Below, piece by piece: positions 51,477 through 60,897 of a DNA stretch of 64,000 bases; positions within the stretch are counted from its first letter, which is position 1; every line of letters starts with the position of its first letter. The position numbers were made by a program, and so were the translations under genes. The notes below the pieces were generated by a model that saw nothing but the letters and a program-made list of their open reading frames with translations, was not told where the DNA came from and did not search any database. The DNA comes from an uncultured Acidobacteriia bacterium (GTDB taxonomy: Bacteria > Acidobacteriota > Terriglobia > Bryobacterales > Bryobacteraceae), in NCBI GenBank assembly GCA_903907865.1, contig CAIVPR010000141.1, positions 124,001 to 188,000 on the forward strand, given 5' to 3'.

Positions 51477-52565
51477 CTACCGGGCCGCCGGTAGTGCGGG
51501 GGCGGCTTTGGCTGCGGGCACCGCTTTTGCAGGCGTGCTGCCCGCGGGACGCGGGCCGTCCGTCGTTTGTACGGGGAGCGGGGTCGCCGAACTGATCACC
51601 CCGTTCTTGTTGCGCATTGACCGGATGTACTCGATCAGCTTCAACATGCCGTCCTCGGTGATAAGCCCCTTGAAAGTGGGCATGTAATCATCAAAGCCCG
51701 CCACAATCTTGGACTGCGGGAACAAGACCGACTCGCGGATGTAGGCTTCATCAGCCCGGACGCGCTGGCCGTTTTTCAGTTCGACGGTGGAGCCGAAGAG
51801 TCCAACCAAGTTCGGGCATCGCCCGTTCTGGTTATTGACCACGCTCGCATGGCAGTTGCCGCAACCCAGTTGGTTGAACAGGGCTTGCCCCTGCTCGGCC
51901 ATCGAGCCTTCGCCGCTGCCTTCGCCCAGCCACTTGTTGTAGTCGGACTCGGACATCACGGTAACGGTCCCGATCATGCCGGAGTGCTTGGTGCCACAAT
52001 ATTCGGCACAGAAGATGTGGTAGCTGCCGACCTTCGTCGCCCGGAACCACTCCGTCGTGTAGCGGCCAGGCAGAACGTCAGCCTTGGTGCGGAACGCCGG
52101 CACGAAGAAGTCATGGATGACGTCTTCGGACGTCATTGTCAACTTCACGTTGCGGTTGACGGGGATGTGGAGCTCGTTGATTTCACGGGCACCTTCCATG
52201 TGTTGGATCTTCCACATCCACTGCTTGCCTGTAACGTAGATCTCCAGCGAGTCGGCCGGCGGCCGGGACTCGGTGAAGTAGATGCTCACGCCCCAGACGA
52301 ACATGATCATGGACAGTCCCAACGGGATCGCGGTCCAAACGACTTCGAGCAGCATGCCGCTCAGACTGTGGTCGTCGTATGGCGCGTAGACGATATTCTC
52401 GCCCGGACGGTGCCGGTACTTGTAGGCAAAATAAACAACGAGGAACGCAATGAGCAGCGAGAAAAACGCGCTGACCAAAACCATGAACGCGTAGAACGCA
52501 TCCACGTGACCGGCGATACTCGACGCCGCCTCGGGAAACAACTCGAAACTTTTCGCTTCCAGCAT
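51477..52565 (-). CDS. ctaC: Cytochrome c oxidase subunit II with fused cytochrome c (caa3 type)
   Basis: 362 residues. Two membrane helices (about 25-48 and 72-95) precede the periplasmic cupredoxin domain with CuA ligands in CAEYCGTKHSGM (about 190-200) and GKQWMWKIQHMEG. A C-terminal cytochrome c domain carries CGNCH (about 235), with a Met ligand probably in DDYMPTFKG. The tail is Ala/Pro-rich. The fusion lets the oxidase take electrons straight from Act or a carrier. Confidence 0.96.
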   Translation of the reverse strand: MLEAKSFELFPEAASSIAGHVDAFYAFMVLVSAFFSLLIAFLVVYFAYKYRHRPGENIVYAPYDDHSLSGMLLEVVWTAIPLGLSMIMFVWGVSIYFTESRPPADSLEIYVTGKQWMWKIQHMEGAREINELHIPVNRNVKLTMTSEDVIHDFFVPAFRTKADVLPGRYTTEWFRATKVGSYHIFCAEYCGTKHSGMIGTVTVMSESDYNKWLGEGSGEGSMAEQGQALFNQLGCGNCHASVVNNQNGRCPNLVGLFGSTVELKNGQRVRADEAYIRESVLFPQSKIVAGFDDYMPTFKGLITEDGMLKLIEYIRSMRNKNGVISSATPLPVQTTDGPRPAGSTPAKAVPAAKAAPALPAAR

Positions 52566-52584
52566 ATGTGATTAGGCGGTGTGA

Positions 52585-53520
52585 CTAGGCGGCCCGACTT
52601 CCTTTCTGCCGGCTCTGCCGCCGCAGCATGATCAACACGAAACCCCCAAGTGTGAACACGGTGGCCGCTCCGGCCACGCGCAGTAGTCCCAACGCAAAGG
52701 GCGTATATTTCGCCGCGTGCGGGTCAAAATGGTAGCAGAACAACAGCACTTGGTCGACCGGATTGCCGATCTTGTTGTCCGAGGCCTCGATCATCGCCAG
52801 GCGCATGTCCTTCGGCGAATAGTCGATGCCGTAGAAATATTTCGAGAGCCGTCCCTCCGGCGTCAGGATGTAAACCGCGCTCGCATGGGCGTATTGCGCG
52901 GTGTGGACATCCCACATGTAGCGGAAGCCGACTGCCTCGGTCACCCGCTTGATCGAGTTTGGTTCGCCGGTGAGGAAGTGCCAAGCGCCCGCCGTTTCAG
53001 GATGTCCGTAGCTCCTCATATAGAGGGCCTTCTTGGCACGGGCCTGTTCGGGCGTCTCACGCGAGTCGAAGCTGATTGCAACGACATCGTATTCTTGCCC
53101 CGGCGTAAACGTCAGGACCTTTGCCGCGCGGACGACGCCGTTCAGAATCTGCGTACACAGCATCGGGCAGTCGTAGTAGACGAGCGCCAAGACAACCGGG
53201 CGCTTGCCGAAGTACTTGCCCAACGGAGCAACGTTGCCCTGTTCGTCCCGGAAGGGCGCGTCCATCGGGAGCTGAGAATTCAGACGCTGCTCGATGGTTA
53301 CGTTGGTCAGCGAGACCGGCCTGTCGCCGCCCTTCATGTTCAGTAGGTCCTGTGCGCGAGCTCCTCGCGGACCGCCAATTTTGACCCCATCATCACCAAC
53401 TTCCGTACTCGGAAGCGGAGTCGATCCAGGCACGCCAGACTGCGACGCGTTCTGGGCAAATGACCCGGACGCGTTCAGCAGCAGCGCTGCGAGTATCGAG
53501 ATGTACTTCTTGTTTAGCAT
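52585..53520 (-). CDS. SCO1/SenC-family copper chaperone
   Basis: A 311-residue, periplasm-facing protein thought to metallate CuA. It has a signal peptide (AALLLNASGSFA), the thioredoxin-like SCO domain with C118-x3-C122 (DCPMLC) and the distal His in TAQYAHASAVYI, and a C-terminal membrane anchor (about 275-300, AATVFTLGGFVLIML). It lies between the Act genes and ctaC, which supports oxidase maturation. Confidence 0.92.
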   Translation of the reverse strand: MLNKKYISILAALLLNASGSFAQNASQSGVPGSTPLPSTEVGDDGVKIGGPRGARAQDLLNMKGGDRPVSLTNVTIEQRLNSQLPMDAPFRDEQGNVAPLGKYFGKRPVVLALVYYDCPMLCTQILNGVVRAAKVLTFTPGQEYDVVAISFDSRETPEQARAKKALYMRSYGHPETAGAWHFLTGEPNSIKRVTEAVGFRYMWDVHTAQYAHASAVYILTPEGRLSKYFYGIDYSPKDMRLAMIEASDNKIGNPVDQVLLFCYHFDPHAAKYTPFALGLLRVAGAATVFTLGGFVLIMLRRQSRQKGSRAA

Positions 53521-53528
53521 CTGCGGGG

Positions 53529-54068
53529 TTACTGGGAAATCTTCTCTAGGGTCCGACCGCCGCTGGCGTCGGACGGGATCATGCGGAAACCTTCGTTGTC
53601 GGCACCGGCGGTGCTGGGCTTGGAAGGCAGGCCCTTCTTGGCGACCAAATCGATCGCGACATCAATCGGAATGCGCGCCACACCCTTGGCGGGGTCGAGC
53701 AGACCGTAGTTGTTTAGGATGGCGTCCTCGTCGGCACGCAGTTGGTCCAACTCCACGTGGGGGCGGACCGGAAGCGGCAGGTCGGTCTTACCCGGTTCCG
53801 GCGCGACGACGCCCGATAGCCGTGGCTCGGGTGGCAACAGTGGACGTTCCTTCGCCATGGGTGACGCGGTGGACGCATGGTCCTCGCGGTTGCCAAAAAA
53901 CTTGAACATGGCCCACATCGCGATCGCAACAACGACGCAGCTAACGAAGAGACCAACACCGAAGGCGGTGATCTGGAAGATGTCGAGGTCGCCACGCTCG
54001 TGAGAGACGTTCGGATTCACGTCCGGCGAGTGGTGTTGGTCGTGTGAATTCTTAGTGGGATCTGCCAT
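53529..54068 (-). CDS. Single-span membrane protein of the Act-oxidase operon
   Basis: A 179-residue protein of unknown function. A His/Asp-rich N-terminus is followed by one membrane helix (about 31-55, ITAFGVGLFVSCVVVAIAMW) and a hydrophilic domain with ELDQLRADEDAILNNYGLLD and ARIPIDVAIDLVAKKGLP. Similar small proteins occur between actF and oxidase genes in other bacteria, so a link to complex assembly is plausible. The start lies 17 bases inside the end of actF. Confidence 0.75.
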   Translation of the reverse strand: MADPTKNSHDQHHSPDVNPNVSHERGDLDIFQITAFGVGLFVSCVVVAIAMWAMFKFFGNREDHASTASPMAKERPLLPPEPRLSGVVAPEPGKTDLPLPVRPHVELDQLRADEDAILNNYGLLDPAKGVARIPIDVAIDLVAKKGLPSKPSTAGADNEGFRMIPSDASGGRTLEKISQ

Positions 54069-55269
54069 GGTTCAACGCTTTCTTCAGATCCGGGGCTCCG
54101 AGCGGCAACAGGGGCATGCTCGGGAGGTTACGGAAGAACAGTGCCAGCCACAGGCCGCCGAAACCAATCGGAGACGCGATGTCCAGCCAAGACAGGGCAA
54201 ACTTTGGAGCCTGCCACGAAGTGAAATTCGGCTCAACCAGCGAGTAGACGTCCACGGCATGCACGATCACCAAGTAGACAGCAACCACGCGGATGAACGC
54301 CGGGCTCTTCTTGGCTGGCTGTGAGATCAGCAGCAGAAACGGGAGGACGAAATGGCCGAACAGCAAAATCAAAGCCACCCAGCCCCAGCCGCCATTCCAG
54401 CGCTTGATGTACCAGACGATTTCCGTGGGCAGGTTGCCTGACCACGTGATAATCATCTGCGAGAAGTTCAGATACGCCCACATCATGACCATGGCGAAGA
54501 GGAGCTTGCCCAAGTCGTGGTAGTGCTTCGAGGTCAGCCCGTGGCGGAACGGTTCCTCCTTCTGCAGGAGGGTGGTGTTGGCGATGATAACGGCTAAGGC
54601 GGTAAGCACCCAACCGATGATCATCATGAAGCCATAGATCGTCGAGTACCAGTAGTGCTCCAAGGTCATCAAGTAGTCGACCGAACAGAAGGTCATCAGG
54701 ATAAAGAACGCGAGCACGCCGGGTGCGCTGATCTTTTCCAGCAACGCGGAGACGGCGGTCGACTTCGTCTCGTCTTCCTTCTTGGAGAGCGACGTCAGCA
54801 AACGCGTCATTCCGATCAGGAAGAGCGAGTAGATGACGGTCCTGACCGTCCAAAATGGAAAGTTCAGGTAAAGGTTCTTGGCCTGGATTACTTTGTCGGC
54901 AGTGCCTTCCGGGGTCGTCCACCAGTAGATCTGCTTGCTGAAGATCAGCAGCGGCAAGAAGCCGAAGCACATCACATAAAGGGTCTTGGCACCGGCCTCG
55001 CATTGGCGCCGGATGATGATGCCCCATGCGCCGCCACTCAGGAACTGGGTCATGAGGATCAGCAGGCAGGCAGCACCCGCGCCGAACCACAACCAGAAGC
55101 CGATCAGATACGACCGGAGAAATTGTTCCATGCCGCCGCCGGGAAGAAAAATACCGGCGACAGTCAGGCCGAGGAATATGAGCCCTATGAAGCCCGCGAT
55201 GGACGAGTTCCGCTTCAGCGTCTCGGCGAGCTGCGGGGCGGTTGCGTAGCTATGTTCCGTCGTCGTCAT
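54052..55269 (-). CDS. actF: Alternative complex III subunit ActF
   Basis: A 405-residue integral membrane subunit with about ten helices, related to ActC/NrfD and proposed to form a proton path in the quinol:electron acceptor oxidoreductase. Landmarks are SYLIGFWLWFGAGAACLLIL, FLSGGAWGIIIRRQCEAGAK and MTLEHYWYSTIYGFMMIIGW. It overlaps actE by 4 bases. Confidence 0.93.
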   Translation of the reverse strand: MTTTEHSYATAPQLAETLKRNSSIAGFIGLIFLGLTVAGIFLPGGGMEQFLRSYLIGFWLWFGAGAACLLILMTQFLSGGAWGIIIRRQCEAGAKTLYVMCFGFLPLLIFSKQIYWWTTPEGTADKVIQAKNLYLNFPFWTVRTVIYSLFLIGMTRLLTSLSKKEDETKSTAVSALLEKISAPGVLAFFILMTFCSVDYLMTLEHYWYSTIYGFMMIIGWVLTALAVIIANTTLLQKEEPFRHGLTSKHYHDLGKLLFAMVMMWAYLNFSQMIITWSGNLPTEIVWYIKRWNGGWGWVALILLFGHFVLPFLLLISQPAKKSPAFIRVVAVYLVIVHAVDVYSLVEPNFTSWQAPKFALSWLDIASPIGFGGLWLALFFRNLPSMPLLPLGAPDLKKALNHGRSH

Positions 55270-56006
55270 TTTCTCTCTGGCTGATTCGAAGGCAGCTTGC
55301 TGGCACCCGCGCCAATTGCTCCGGGAACGCCGGCCGGGGTCGCCGGCACGGCCGGGAAGTTGTAGAAATCGGTGTCGTTGGGCACAAGTGGCTGTGAGGC
55401 CTGCGCCGCTTTCATTTCCGCGCTGACCGCCGCGTCGGCACCGGGCACTTTCGCTCGGGCCTCCTGCGGAAGATCGGCGAGCAGTGCGTTTTGACTGTAC
55501 TGCAAAGCCCGGATGTAGGCAGCGATTGCCCAGCGGTCGCGCGGCTGTACCTGCGACGCGTAATTCAGCATCGCGCCGTAGCCGTTGGTGACCACGTCGT
55601 AGATGTGGCCGACCGGGGCGTTGCGGAGCCGGTCAATGTGGTACGAAGGCGGCTGCTTGAATCCGCGCCGAACAATCATACCCAAACCGTTGCCGATCCG
55701 ACCGTGGCAGGGGGCGCAATAGATGTCGTAGCGTTGCTGGCCACGGACGATCACGGTTTTGTCGACCGCAATGGGAAATTCGGTAACATCGTCGCCCTTG
55801 GCGTCCTTGCCGGTGTAGAAGGCGGAATCCTCGTCCAACGTGCCGCGTGCAACCGTGCCTTCAACTTCGGGGCGACCAGCGCGACCGTCGGCGAAGAATT
55901 CACTGCCGCGTTGCGGCTTGTACTTGGGCTGGTCCTGCATATCCTGGCGGCAACCACCGAGGACAAGGCCCAACGAGCCTACCAGAATTGCTGTGCGAAT
56001 TCTCAC
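55266..56006 (-). CDS. actE: Alternative complex III mono-heme cytochrome c lipoprotein ActE
   Basis: 246 residues. The lipobox LVLGGC puts the lipidated cysteine at 19. One c-type heme site, C97-A-P-C-H101 (YDIYCAPCHGRIGNGLG), lies in a class I cytochrome c fold. A Met ligand is likely in the AMLNYASQVQPRDRW region. A Pro/Ala-rich tail follows. It passes electrons from ActA/B toward the oxidase. It overlaps actD and actF by 4 bases each. Confidence 0.94.
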   Translation of the reverse strand: MRIRTAILVGSLGLVLGGCRQDMQDQPKYKPQRGSEFFADGRAGRPEVEGTVARGTLDEDSAFYTGKDAKGDDVTEFPIAVDKTVIVRGQQRYDIYCAPCHGRIGNGLGMIVRRGFKQPPSYHIDRLRNAPVGHIYDVVTNGYGAMLNYASQVQPRDRWAIAAYIRALQYSQNALLADLPQEARAKVPGADAAVSAEMKAAQASQPLVPNDTDFYNFPAVPATPAGVPGAIGAGASKLPSNQPERK

Positions 56007-56551
56007 TCGGCCACCTCTGCAACTTCTTCAGGATTGAGGCTGAGCAGGAACTCCTCGGTGCGGCGACGGTCAAACTTCTCGTCGTCGGACTCGATGCAAA
56101 TGAAAAACTTGCTGCGGGAAGCGTTCACGAAACGCTCCACGTTGAAGACCGGGTGATATGGCGACGGCAGACCGTTCATGATCAACATACTGAAAGCAGC
56201 CGTCAAGCCGCCTATCAGAATGGTGCACTCAAAGGTCACCGGGATGAACATCGGGATGCTAATCAGCGGACGACCGCCGATGTTCAGCGGCCATGCAACC
56301 GCCGAAACCCACGAGGCCAAGCTAAAGCCGCCGATGCAACCGAGAAGGCCACCAATGAGGGTGCACTTCGAAACGCGGTTGTCGTGCAAGTCCATAGCCT
56401 CGTCGAGTTCGTGGAGCGGATAGGGGCAGTAGGCGTCGAACTTCTTGAAGCCGGCCAAACGGGTCTTGCGTGCTGCGGCGACCAGTTCACCCGGAGTCTC
56501 GAACTCCGCCATTAAGCCGTACAATGTTTCCTCTGAAGCGTGGACGCTCAT
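56003..56551 (-). CDS. actD: Alternative complex III subunit ActD
   Basis: A 182-residue, two-helix membrane protein (DUF3341). It has AEFETPGELVAAARKTRLAG with AYCPYPLHELDEAM near the N-terminus, helices at about 63-85 and 100-120, and a cytosolic C-terminal tail. Start ATG 56551 overlaps the actC stop by 4 bases. Confidence 0.92.
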   Translation of the reverse strand: MSVHASEETLYGLMAEFETPGELVAAARKTRLAGFKKFDAYCPYPLHELDEAMDLHDNRVSKCTLIGGLLGCIGGFSLASWVSAVAWPLNIGGRPLISIPMFIPVTFECTILIGGLTAAFSMLIMNGLPSPYHPVFNVERFVNASRSKFFICIESDDEKFDRRRTEEFLLSLNPEEVAEVAE

Positions 56552-57933
56552 TGCGCAACCGGCTCCTTCACGCTGGCTCCGGGCAGGAGCATGCGCAGTT
56601 CGAAGATCGTAATCATGGGAAGTACCCGGACGAACAGGAATATCAGGGTCATGAACAGGCCCAAGGTACCCGTATAGACCGCCCAATCCCAAATCGTGGG
56701 CCAGTACATGCCCCAGCTGGACGGGAGGAAGTCACGGTGGAGGCTGGTCACGACGATGACGAAGCGTTCCAACCACATGCCGATGTTCACGACGATGGAG
56801 ATGCACCACAGGATGCCTGGGCTGGTGCGAATCTTCTTCGACCACAGGAACTGCGGCGTGATGATGTTGCACAGGATCAGCATCCAGTAGAACGGAGCGT
56901 ACGGCCCGGTCATCCGGTTCCAGATCATGAATTTCTCGTAGGTGTCGGCGCTGAAGTAGCCGAAGAAGGCCTCGAAGCAGTAGCCGTAGCCGACGATCAG
57001 CGCGGTAGCCAACGTGACCTTGGCCATGTTGTTCAAGTGGCGCATCGTGATGATGTCATCCAGCCCGTAGAACTTCCGGACCGGGATCATCAGCGTCAAC
57101 ACCATCGCGAAGCCGGAGTAAATGGCACCGGCGACGAAGTACGGCGGGAAGATTGTCGTGTGCCAACCGGGAATGATCGAAACCGCGAAGTCGAAGCTAA
57201 CGACGGTGTGCACCGAGACGACCAAGGGCGTCGCCAGACCGGCGAGAAGCAGTGAAGCCTTTTCGTACCGTTGCCAGTGGCGGGCGGAGTTGCGCCAACC
57301 CATGGACAGGGCGCCATAGATCACCTGCGAGGTCTTCGACTTAGCCGAATCGCGCAGAGTAGCCAAATCGGGCAGGAGACCGACGTACCAAAAGACGGCC
57401 GAAATCGTCAAGTAGGTCGTGACGGCGAACACGTCCCAAAGGAGCGGGCTGCGGAACTGAGGCCACATTGACATTGTATTCGGGATAGGCAGCAGCCAGT
57501 AGGCAAGCCACGGACGACCCGTGTGAAGGACCGGGAACATTCCGGCGCACATGACGGCGAATAGTGTCATTGCCTCGGCGAAGCGGTTGATCGCATTGCG
57601 CCAAGATTGGTTGAGCAGAAGTAGAATCGCCGAGATCAGGGTGCCGGCGTGGCCGATACCGATCCACCAGACGAAGTTGATGATCGCGAAGCCCCAGCCG
57701 ACCGGAATGTTGATACCCCAGACGCCGACGCCCTTCAGGAGGAGCCAAGTTGCGCCCGCCATCAGGTTTTGCAGGACTGCGAACGAAATAAGGAGTCCGA
57801 AGACCCAGCCCAGCGTAATCTTACGCCGGAGCACGATACCGCCGACCTTGTCCGAGACCGAGGCGAGGCTGTGGCTCTCGTCGATTACGGTGCCTACGTG
57901 GATTTGATCAGGTAGTTCGACCGGTTGCGACAT
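56548..57933 (-). CDS. actC: Alternative complex III quinol-binding subunit ActC (NrfD family)
   Basis: 461 residues, about ten helices, NrfD/PsrC family. Motifs are WGFAIINFVWWIGIGHAGTL, FPVLHTGRPWLAYWLLPIPN, and a C-terminal RRFVIVVTSLHRDFLPS-like segment (ERFVIVVTSLHRDFLPSSWG). It is thought to hold the quinol site and deliver electrons to the iron-sulfur clusters of ActB. It lies 3 bases after actB. Confidence 0.96.
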   Translation of the reverse strand: MSQPVELPDQIHVGTVIDESHSLASVSDKVGGIVLRRKITLGWVFGLLISFAVLQNLMAGATWLLLKGVGVWGINIPVGWGFAIINFVWWIGIGHAGTLISAILLLLNQSWRNAINRFAEAMTLFAVMCAGMFPVLHTGRPWLAYWLLPIPNTMSMWPQFRSPLLWDVFAVTTYLTISAVFWYVGLLPDLATLRDSAKSKTSQVIYGALSMGWRNSARHWQRYEKASLLLAGLATPLVVSVHTVVSFDFAVSIIPGWHTTIFPPYFVAGAIYSGFAMVLTLMIPVRKFYGLDDIITMRHLNNMAKVTLATALIVGYGYCFEAFFGYFSADTYEKFMIWNRMTGPYAPFYWMLILCNIITPQFLWSKKIRTSPGILWCISIVVNIGMWLERFVIVVTSLHRDFLPSSWGMYWPTIWDWAVYTGTLGLFMTLIFLFVRVLPMITIFELRMLLPGASVKEPVAQ

Positions 57934-57936
57934 TTG

Positions 57937-60897
57937 TTATCCTTCCCTCCCGTTCGTCAACTCCGGATTGGGGTTTCGGATATCCGCCAAGTAGGTGGTG
58001 CGCGGGCGGGTGTTCAGTTCGCCCAAGAGGGAATAATTTGTTTTCTCGCGCTTCCAGCGGGAGACCTTGCTATTCGGGTCATTCAAGTCGCCGAACGCGA
58101 TGGCTTGGGACGGGCAGGCCGCTTCGCAGGCTGTCACGATTTCGCCGTCCTTCACCCTGCGGTCTTCCTTCTCCGCCGTGATCTTGGCGTAGTTGATGCG
58201 CTGCACGCAGTAGGTGCACTTTTCCATCACGCCGCGGCTGCGGACGCTGACGTCCGGGTTCCGCTGGAGCTTGAGGCTCTCGGTCTCCCAGTCGTTATAC
58301 ATCAGGAAGTTGAAGCGGCGTACCTTGTAGGGGCAGTTGTTGGAGCAGTACCGGGTCCCGACGCAACGGTTGTAGACCATGTTGTTCAGGCCCTCGGCGT
58401 CGTGGGCGGTGGCTGCCACCGGGCAAACGATTTCGCACGGCGCATTTTCGCAGTGGTGGCATGCCACCGGCTGGAAAAAGGCCTCGGGGTTATCCTCGTT
58501 GCCGCTGTAGTAGCGGTCAACGCGGATCCAGTGCATTTCGCGCGTCCTGAGAACCTGCGCCTTGCCGGTGACCGGGATGTTGTTTTCGGCTTGGCAGGCG
58601 ACCACGCAGGTGTTGCAACCTGTACAACCGCTGAGGTCGATGGCCATGCCCCAGGCATAACCCTTGTACTGCCAGTCCGACGGCAGAATTGTGAGGCCCG
58701 AATTCGGGGTCTCGCTCATCTTCTGGATAGCAAGTGGATCCTTTTTCAGATCCTCGGCGGTGGCCGACTTGACCGGCTCGCGGCCTTCCATCGCGAAGTG
58801 GTGCTGGACGGCTGCCAGTTCGAACTTGCCGTCGATCTTCTTGATACTTGCGCCCGCGGCGTAGGTTGCGTTGGCCGAAGTGCGGATCACGTATGCGTTG
58901 AAGCCTGCACCGTTTCCGGCACGACCGGAGCGCGTCCGTCCGTAGCCAAGGCTGATCGCAACCGAACCTTCCGGCTGGCCGGGGACGATCCAGACCGCGC
59001 CTTCGACCTTATTGGAACCGACGGCGACTTCGACGCGGTTTTCGTTCTCCACGCCGAGTTCCTTGGCCGTCTTGGGGCTGATGAGAACCGCGTTGTCCCA
59101 CGTGAGCCGGGTGACCGGGCGGGGCAACTCCTGCAGCCATGCGTTGTTCGAGAAGCGTCCGTCGAGGACGTACGGATCGAAGTGAAACGATACTTGGTGT
59201 CCGGAGGCTGCGGGAGCAGAAGCGGGAGGCAGCTTCGCGTCGGCCTTGACAACGGCAGCGGCGGAATCTTTGATGAAGCCGTCGTGGATGGTGTGCTTCC
59301 ACCACGTTTCGAAATCGGCACCTGCGTGCTTGGCGGCCCAGTATTCGCGGATGATCTGATAACCCGACTTGTCCGGCACCTCGGTAAAGGTTGCCAGAAT
59401 GTCGTGGGCCGATTTCCCGCCGTAAAGGGGGGCGATCAACGGCTGGATGATGCTGATGGTGCCATCGTACGCGGGCGCGTCGCTCCACGTCTCGAAAGCA
59501 TGCGTTTCCGGCAGGAGCCACTGGCAGACTTCGGAGGTCTCGTCATCGTACAGGCCGAGGCGCACGCGCGTCTTTGCCTTCTGGATCGCACCGCGGAGAT
59601 TCAGTTCGTTGGGGGCGTTGTAGACCGGGTTGCCACCGATAATCAAGAGCAGGTCGACTTGGCCAGCGTTCAGATCCTGAACCAATGCCTTGATGTCGGC
59701 GTACTGATCAACCGGTTTCGGCTCAAGCGACGCCGTCAGGACGACCGTCTTGCCGATGTTGTCGAGCGACTGGTTGATGGCGTGGGCGATGGCGTGGACT
59801 TCGGCCGACTGATCCTCGCCGGCGATGACGATGGACTTGCCCTTTGCGCCCAGCAGATCTTTGGCAAGCGCTGCGATGAATTTGTCGGAGGCCGAGCCGC
59901 CTGTAACCGCGCTGGCGAGTGATCGGGCCAAGACCGCGACTTCCGAAGGCTTGACCGCGAGGCGGTGGTCGGCCTTGGAGCCCGTCGAGGTCGGCGTGCT
60001 TTCAATCGCGTAAAATCGGTTGCCGACCGTGCCGCCCTTGCCGCCGCGCTTGGCAGCGAAATCGGAGGCGTACCGGACGCCACCGGGGCCGTTGCCGAGG
60101 AAGTTCGCGTCCAGCGAAACAACCACGTCAGCCTGGTCGAACTTGTAAACCGTGTTGAGGAACTGGCCGAACGCCAGTTGGCTGCCTACCCGGCGACCGT
60201 TGCCGATCGGGTCCCACTGGTGCCACTTGGCCTGCGGGTAGAGCTTGAGGGCGTCCTGGATCTGCGCGTAGAGCGTCGGGGAGGTGACGGTCTCGGTCAG
60301 GATGCTGATCCCCGCGCCACCCTTCGCCTTCTGCTTCTCTAGTAAGGATAGGAACGTCGACAGGAAAGAGGTGTACGACCGAATTTCGCCGATGTAGTTG
60401 ACGGTCTGGAGGCGGTCCGGATCGTACAAGCCAAGCACCGAGGCTTGGGTGGGCACGTCCGTCGAGCCCATGCTCGCCGGGTGCTGCGGGTTGCCTTCAA
60501 CCTTGGTCGGGCGGAATTCGTGGGTCTCGACGAGCACCGGGTTGGCGATGCCGGAAACCGGGAAGGCGGTTGCGTAGAAGAGCGGCTTGCCGGCGAGCAG
60601 CTTTTCCGGCTCGACGACGTAGGGGACGACGTATTCGGTGGGTTGCTTGGTGCAGGCCGAAAGGCCGGCGAGGGCCAGCGACGCACCCATGATCTTCAGG
60701 AAGTTTCGACGACCGGAGTCGTCGCCGTCGGGACCGTCAATCCACTCGGAGGCTTGACGGGGGAACTCGCGGTGCAGGTAGTCCTTGAAACCGTCGGTGG
60801 AGAACAGTTCGTCCAGACTACGCCAGTAACCGGGTCCCTTGGCGCGCTCGAGCCGTTTCTGGATGATTCCCAGATTCAAATCGGTGTGTTCGCTCAT
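57937..60897 (-). CDS. actB: Alternative complex III iron-sulfur subunit ActB
   Basis: 986 residues. A TAT signal (GRRNFLKIMGASLALAGLSA) ends at a lipobox-like cysteine. A molybdopterin-oxidoreductase-like domain (about 75-700) lacks visible cofactor-binding Cys/Ser, as in other ActB. A ferredoxin domain follows with four cysteine clusters (CTGCNTCVVACQ; CHHCENAPCEIVC; CVGTRYCSNNC; CTYC with CEAAC). Start ATG 60897 gives MSEHTDLNLG and overlaps actA by 4 bases. The longer frame from 61068 lies inside actA. Confidence 0.96.
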   Translation of the reverse strand: MSEHTDLNLGIIQKRLERAKGPGYWRSLDELFSTDGFKDYLHREFPRQASEWIDGPDGDDSGRRNFLKIMGASLALAGLSACTKQPTEYVVPYVVEPEKLLAGKPLFYATAFPVSGIANPVLVETHEFRPTKVEGNPQHPASMGSTDVPTQASVLGLYDPDRLQTVNYIGEIRSYTSFLSTFLSLLEKQKAKGGAGISILTETVTSPTLYAQIQDALKLYPQAKWHQWDPIGNGRRVGSQLAFGQFLNTVYKFDQADVVVSLDANFLGNGPGGVRYASDFAAKRGGKGGTVGNRFYAIESTPTSTGSKADHRLAVKPSEVAVLARSLASAVTGGSASDKFIAALAKDLLGAKGKSIVIAGEDQSAEVHAIAHAINQSLDNIGKTVVLTASLEPKPVDQYADIKALVQDLNAGQVDLLLIIGGNPVYNAPNELNLRGAIQKAKTRVRLGLYDDETSEVCQWLLPETHAFETWSDAPAYDGTISIIQPLIAPLYGGKSAHDILATFTEVPDKSGYQIIREYWAAKHAGADFETWWKHTIHDGFIKDSAAAVVKADAKLPPASAPAASGHQVSFHFDPYVLDGRFSNNAWLQELPRPVTRLTWDNAVLISPKTAKELGVENENRVEVAVGSNKVEGAVWIVPGQPEGSVAISLGYGRTRSGRAGNGAGFNAYVIRTSANATYAAGASIKKIDGKFELAAVQHHFAMEGREPVKSATAEDLKKDPLAIQKMSETPNSGLTILPSDWQYKGYAWGMAIDLSGCTGCNTCVVACQAENNIPVTGKAQVLRTREMHWIRVDRYYSGNEDNPEAFFQPVACHHCENAPCEIVCPVAATAHDAEGLNNMVYNRCVGTRYCSNNCPYKVRRFNFLMYNDWETESLKLQRNPDVSVRSRGVMEKCTYCVQRINYAKITAEKEDRRVKDGEIVTACEAACPSQAIAFGDLNDPNSKVSRWKREKTNYSLLGELNTRPRTTYLADIRNPNPELTNGREG

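Noticed and set aside
57925-59922. A 665-codon open frame on the plus strand opposite actB
   Set aside because: A low-information Val/Arg/Asp-rich shadow of actB.
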